Assembly (NCBI GenBank): GCA_030620215.1
Contig: JAUXFE010000011.1
Span: 1 to 10,308, forward strand
Direction: 5' to 3'
Source of the DNA: Candidatus Peregrinibacteria bacterium
Lineage (GTDB): Bacteria > Patescibacteria > Gracilibacteria > UM-FILTER-43-11
Length of the DNA stretch: 10,308 nucleotides
In this document: positions 7,979 through 10,308 of the stretch, one piece after another
How the letters are laid out: every line of letters starts with the position of its first letter
Numbering within the stretch: the first letter of the stretch is position 1
Notes under the pieces: generated by a model
Seen by the model: only the letters and a program-made list of their open reading frames with translations
What the model was told of the DNA's origin: nothing
Database searches by the model: none
Translations under genes and position numbers: made by a program

Positions 7979-8482
7979 ATGTCTGATCTAAACAAACCTA
8001 AAACATCATCTGAAGACCCTGTAAAAAAATATCCAATAGGCTCAACGGTTAAATACCGCCGTGAAAATGGTGAAATAATCGATTTAACTGTGGAGGATTA
8101 TGATCCAACCATAAATGTTTTTAAATTAACAGGTATTGTTGATAATTTACCGCTTAACTTAAACATGAGCCCTAAAACCCTTGATAAAAGAACTCTTAGC
8201 GTCAAAGAAATGAATTTAAAATATCCTATCGGTTCAAGTATTGGTTATAAAATCAGAAAAGTAAGTAATACCGGAGTGGCAGGTGAAAAAGTTACTGGAG
8301 AGGGAGCTGTTTATGGTTTTAAAGATGGCAGGTACATAATTCAGATGATAGACGGCAATTTTACTCCTGTTAAAGAAGAAAATCTCTATGAATTAGATAC
8401 CGAAAAAGCCGACAAAACAGCAAAGCAAATTGAGAAAACCAGAACTACTTTACAAGGCCCTATTAGTAAATTAATTAAATAA
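7979..8482 (+). CDS. Unrecognised paralogue of the preceding gene, two YPIG modules
   Basis: This is a 167-residue probably cytoplasmic protein of unknown function. It begins with a short polar segment, then YPIG (18-21) followed by VKYRRENGEIIDLTVEDYDPTINVF, which parallels the YPKG...RRDGG...EEITIKRYLPAKEVF run of the preceding gene. A second YPIG (82-85) opens the C-terminal module, which ends near LYEL (136-139) and is followed by a Lys/Thr-rich tail. Similarity to the neighbour is clear in order and key positions but low in identity, so the duplication is old. The start at 7979 leaves 11 bases after the previous stop, and the pair is probably co-transcribed. The last codons and the stop lie in an all-A/T hairpin. 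SH3- or Tudor-like barrels binding nucleic acid or a protein partner are a guess only. Confidence 0.85.
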   Translation: MSDLNKPKTSSEDPVKKYPIGSTVKYRRENGEIIDLTVEDYDPTINVFKLTGIVDNLPLNLNMSPKTLDKRTLSVKEMNLKYPIGSSIGYKIRKVSNTGVAGEKVTGEGAVYGFKDGRYIIQMIDGNFTPVKEENLYELDTEKADKTAKQIEKTRTTLQGPISKLIK

Positions 8483-8489
8483 TTAATTT
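8468..8489 (+). repeat. A/T-only hairpin spanning the stop codon of the second cluster gene
   Basis: AAATTAATT (8468-8476) and AATTAATTT (8481-8489) are perfect reverse complements around a four-base loop, and the TAA stop codon straddles loop and right arm. The sequence continues as TTATAA. The stem is all A-T pairs and therefore weak; it could slow or partly end transcription before the third gene, or be chance in AT-rich sequence. Confidence 0.4.
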
Positions 8490-8510
8490 TATAACTGAAT
8501 CAAAATAAAA

Positions 8511-9008
8511 ATGACTAATACTAATTTAGCAGAGGATCAAAACAATACCCCCGCACAAGATCAAGAGGCAACCACTCCCAGTAATGTTATTAGACTCGAC
8601 ACCAGAAGGGCTATTAATGATGTTATAAATATGAGACAAAAACGTCTTACTAACATTACTTTAGACAGCGCCGTTGCTGAAGATAAAGTTCGAGCAGGAT
8701 ACTGGCGTGAAACAGCAGGAGAGCCAGATAGTGTAAAAAGTGTAATTGAAGACGCTATGAAAGTGGAAAAAGGAAGGGTAGAGCAAGGTCTTCCCGATGC
8801 CACCCAATCTGTAATCGAAAAAAAACGGCAAGAAGCAGAAACCGCTCGAGTACAGGCACTTGGTGGGGCAGAAGGTTCGGAAGAAACAAAAGCTTCAATG
8901 GCAGATATTATGAAAGTCGAAGAAGAAAGAACGGGTAATAAAATAACACCACCAACAATAGAGGGAGTTATTGAAGAAGAGTCTGCTAAAATATCAAAGG
9001 CCGCTTAA
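8511..9008 (+). CDS. Unrecognised charged repeat protein, third gene of the cluster
   Basis: I do not recognise this 165-residue protein. It is hydrophilic, rich in Glu, Lys, Ala and Gln, has no Cys, and has no signal peptide or membrane segment. The first 25 residues are polar and probably disordered. Three repeats of roughly 25-30 residues can be aligned: one from NDVINMRQKR (36-45), one from EDAMKVEKGR (80-89) and one from ADIMKVEEER (131-140). Repeats two and three close with SVIEKK and GVIEEE respectively; the third carries KITPPT where the first has NIT. The pattern suggests amphipathic helices separated by Pro/Gly-rich turns, as in a scaffold or partner-binding protein; that is inference. 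The ATG at 8511 follows an A-rich run (CAAAATAAAA) nearly identical to the one before the first cluster gene, 28 bases after the previous stop. It ends 53 bases from the convergent tyrA-pheA gene. Confidence 0.82.
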   Translation: MTNTNLAEDQNNTPAQDQEATTPSNVIRLDTRRAINDVINMRQKRLTNITLDSAVAEDKVRAGYWRETAGEPDSVKSVIEDAMKVEKGRVEQGLPDATQSVIEKKRQEAETARVQALGGAEGSEETKASMADIMKVEEERTGNKITPPTIEGVIEEESAKISKAA

Positions 9009-9061
9009 TAATTTATAATTTATTATCCTTATTTCTTAATCCTTAAGGCTAGATAGAATTT
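9009..9061. other. Short convergent intergenic gap, no clear terminator
   Basis: Only 53 bases separate the ends of two convergent genes. A weak six-pair A/T stem (TAATAA 9006-9011 with TTATTA 9020-9025) and the palindrome CCTTAAGG (9041-9048) are visible. Neither makes a convincing intrinsic terminator, so transcripts may overlap or end by another mechanism. Confidence 0.4.
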
Positions 9062-10308
9062 CTAATAACAGCCCAATATCTTCAGCTTCGATACCTTCTT
9101 CTTAATCTCTTTAAGAACCTGTTTGATTTTAGGTTTTTCGATATTACCATCAAAGTCTATATAAAAAACATATTCACCTCGCTCTTTGGTACTGGGGCGT
9201 GATTCGATTTTAGTCATATTTATCTTTCTGTCCGAAAAGTCTTGTAACACAGTAAAAAGTGAACCGGGTGAATCTTTATCAAAATTAAACGCAATTGATG
9301 TTTTTTTGGCATTAGAGTTTAGAATTTTGGACTTAGAGTTTTTGCGTATCAACGCAAAGTACGTCGTATTATCCTCAAAATCCTCAATTGAATCTTTTAA
9401 TACCTCCAGTCCGTACATTTTTGCCACATATGGGGAGGCGATAGCTACAGTGTCCTTTTGTCTTTCTCTGACAACACGCTCTAAGGCCGCAGTAGTGCTT
9501 GCTACAGGTATTCTACTGGCTTTTTTACAGTTATCCCTAATAAACCCCTGGCTTTGTAATAACGGCTGTGCATGCGAATAAATTGTTCTGATTTTAGATA
9601 AAGGAGTATTTTTTATTCCAACAAGTGCAAGATGAATAGGTTGCGCAACAACTTTTTCAATCCACACATTATTATTATAAAGCTCGTCTAATGTCTCCCT
9701 CACTGATCCTGTCAGACTATTTTTAATAGGTACAAATCCTTCCCTCTCCTTCCCTCTGATAACCCTGTCAAAAACCTGATGAATAGATGATGTGTAATAA
9801 ATTTTAGCTTTCGGGTTGTACTTTTTAACCGCCATATCTGAATAGGTATTTTTAGGGCCCAACACGGCAATATCATATTTAATCTTTTTATCCTGCACAT
9901 CCGTTTTCTTCGGGGAAATATTGAGATAGTTGAGGATCCGATCGCTTTCATTCATCGCGGTCTCACAAAAATCCCCTAAATACTTAGCGCATTTTTTAAA
10001 ATAATTTATATTTCCCTTCACATCACTTTTCTCAATCGTTTTTCCAAGATCCTGACAGCTTTTTATAAAGTTATTAACTACTTTTGAGCTGAGAGGATTT
10101 TTGATTTGAATATTTGCATATAAATTAGGATCCTGAGCGAGTATTCGCCCCATCATATCCATTTCTAATCGATAAACAGGGCTTTCATAACCTAAAAATT
10201 CCCGAATCGGAATTCCGGATTTTCTGAGAGTGTCCACTAACGCGATATCAGAAAAATGAGTGAGCGCCTGAACATATGCCATCAGCTCATCATGTTTTTT
10301 AGCGGTTA
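9062..10308 (-). CDS. pheA: TyrA-PheA fusion: C-terminal part of prephenate dehydrogenase joined to prephenate dehydratase with ACT domain; 5' end outside window
   Basis: The frame is open to the right edge. The eight codons before the internal ATG at 10282 read TAKKHDEL, and the join HDELMAYVQALTHF is a prephenate dehydrogenase signature, so this ATG is internal. Counting that Met as 1, residues 1-130 are the helical dimerisation part of TyrA (SPVYRLEMDMMGRILAQDP); 135-315 are prephenate dehydratase (LGPKNTYSDMA, TGSVRETLDELY, SHAQPLLQSQGF, ASTTAALERVV, AIASPYVAKMYGLEVL); 325-405 are an ACT domain with the phenylalanine-sensing ESRP motif (360-363). The expected reactions are oxidation of prephenate towards tyrosine and its dehydration to phenylpyruvate for phenylalanine. 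Two usually conserved motifs are altered: P-I-E-N-S reads PIKNS (K187) and T-R-F reads TYF (Y308). No chorismate mutase domain is visible; one could lie upstream. TyrA-PheA combinations are known, for example in Archaeoglobus fulgidus. Domain calls are firm; dehydratase activity is uncertain. Confidence 0.92.
   Translation of the reverse strand, partial: TAKKHDELMAYVQALTHFSDIALVDTLRKSGIPIREFLGYESPVYRLEMDMMGRILAQDPNLYANIQIKNPLSSKVVNNFIKSCQDLGKTIEKSDVKGNINYFKKCAKYLGDFCETAMNESDRILNYLNISPKKTDVQDKKIKYDIAVLGPKNTYSDMAVKKYNPKAKIYYTSSIHQVFDRVIRGKEREGFVPIKNSLTGSVRETLDELYNNNVWIEKVVAQPIHLALVGIKNTPLSKIRTIYSHAQPLLQSQGFIRDNCKKASRIPVASTTAALERVVRERQKDTVAIASPYVAKMYGLEVLKDSIEDFEDNTTYFALIRKNSKSKILNSNAKKTSIAFNFDKDSPGSLFTVLQDFSDRKINMTKIESRPSTKERGEYVFYIDFDGNIEKPKIKQVLKEIKKKVSKLKILGCY

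Noticed and set aside
9186..9581. 131-codon plus-strand ORF
   Set aside because: It is antisense to the dehydratase and ACT domains, whose conserved motifs show that the minus frame is real.
10280..10282. ATG as the start of a 406-residue prephenate dehydratase
   Set aside because: The frame is open upstream and the residues before it complete a conserved TyrA motif, so this Met is internal.
1..10308. Recoded UGA (as in Gracilibacteria-type genomes)
   Set aside because: All genes read through with the standard code and no in-frame UGA had to be reassigned.

Overview
The window is about 10.3 kb of AT-rich bacterial DNA. Genes start without recognisable Shine-Dalgarno sequences. Leaders are A-rich, promoters are of the extended -10 type, and the standard genetic code reads through every gene. 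Together with a very large secreted alpha-2-macroglobulin-like protein and small unrecognised proteins, this suggests an uncultivated lineage such as Patescibacteria/CPR. That placement is inference at low confidence, because no rRNA or tRNA is present to settle it.

Layout: (1) 1-1022, minus strand: the N-terminal two thirds of IMP dehydrogenase (guaB), running off the left edge. (2) 1023-1316: a divergent intergenic region holding a guaB promoter, a GC-richer structured island, a long inverted repeat and a -10 element for the next gene. (3) 1317-7316, plus strand: a 1999-residue membrane-anchored protein. It has four N-terminal bacterial Ig-like modules followed by an alpha-2-macroglobulin (A2M) body, whose thioester motif is replaced by S-T-E-K. 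(4) 7317-7481: a long imperfect hairpin just after the A2M gene, then the best promoter in the window. (5) 7482-9008, plus strand: a tight cluster of three small genes of unknown function. The first two are divergent paralogues, each with two copies of a YPxG beta-rich module. The third is a charged protein with a three-times repeated helix-like motif. (6) 9062-10308, minus strand: the C-terminal part of a prephenate dehydrogenase joined in frame to a complete prephenate dehydratase with its ACT domain. It enters from the right edge, and two usually conserved dehydratase motif residues are changed.

The two metabolic genes flank an accessory block and serve purine (GMP) and aromatic amino acid synthesis. 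The A2M-like protein probably acts at the cell surface. Nothing in the sequence ties its function to the three-gene cluster, which has its own promoter. The items most worth attention are the fused and motif-altered TyrA-PheA protein, the thioester-less A2M protein with a coiled-coil insertion, and the unrecognised three-gene repeat-protein operon. No tRNA, rRNA, CRISPR array or insertion sequence was seen.
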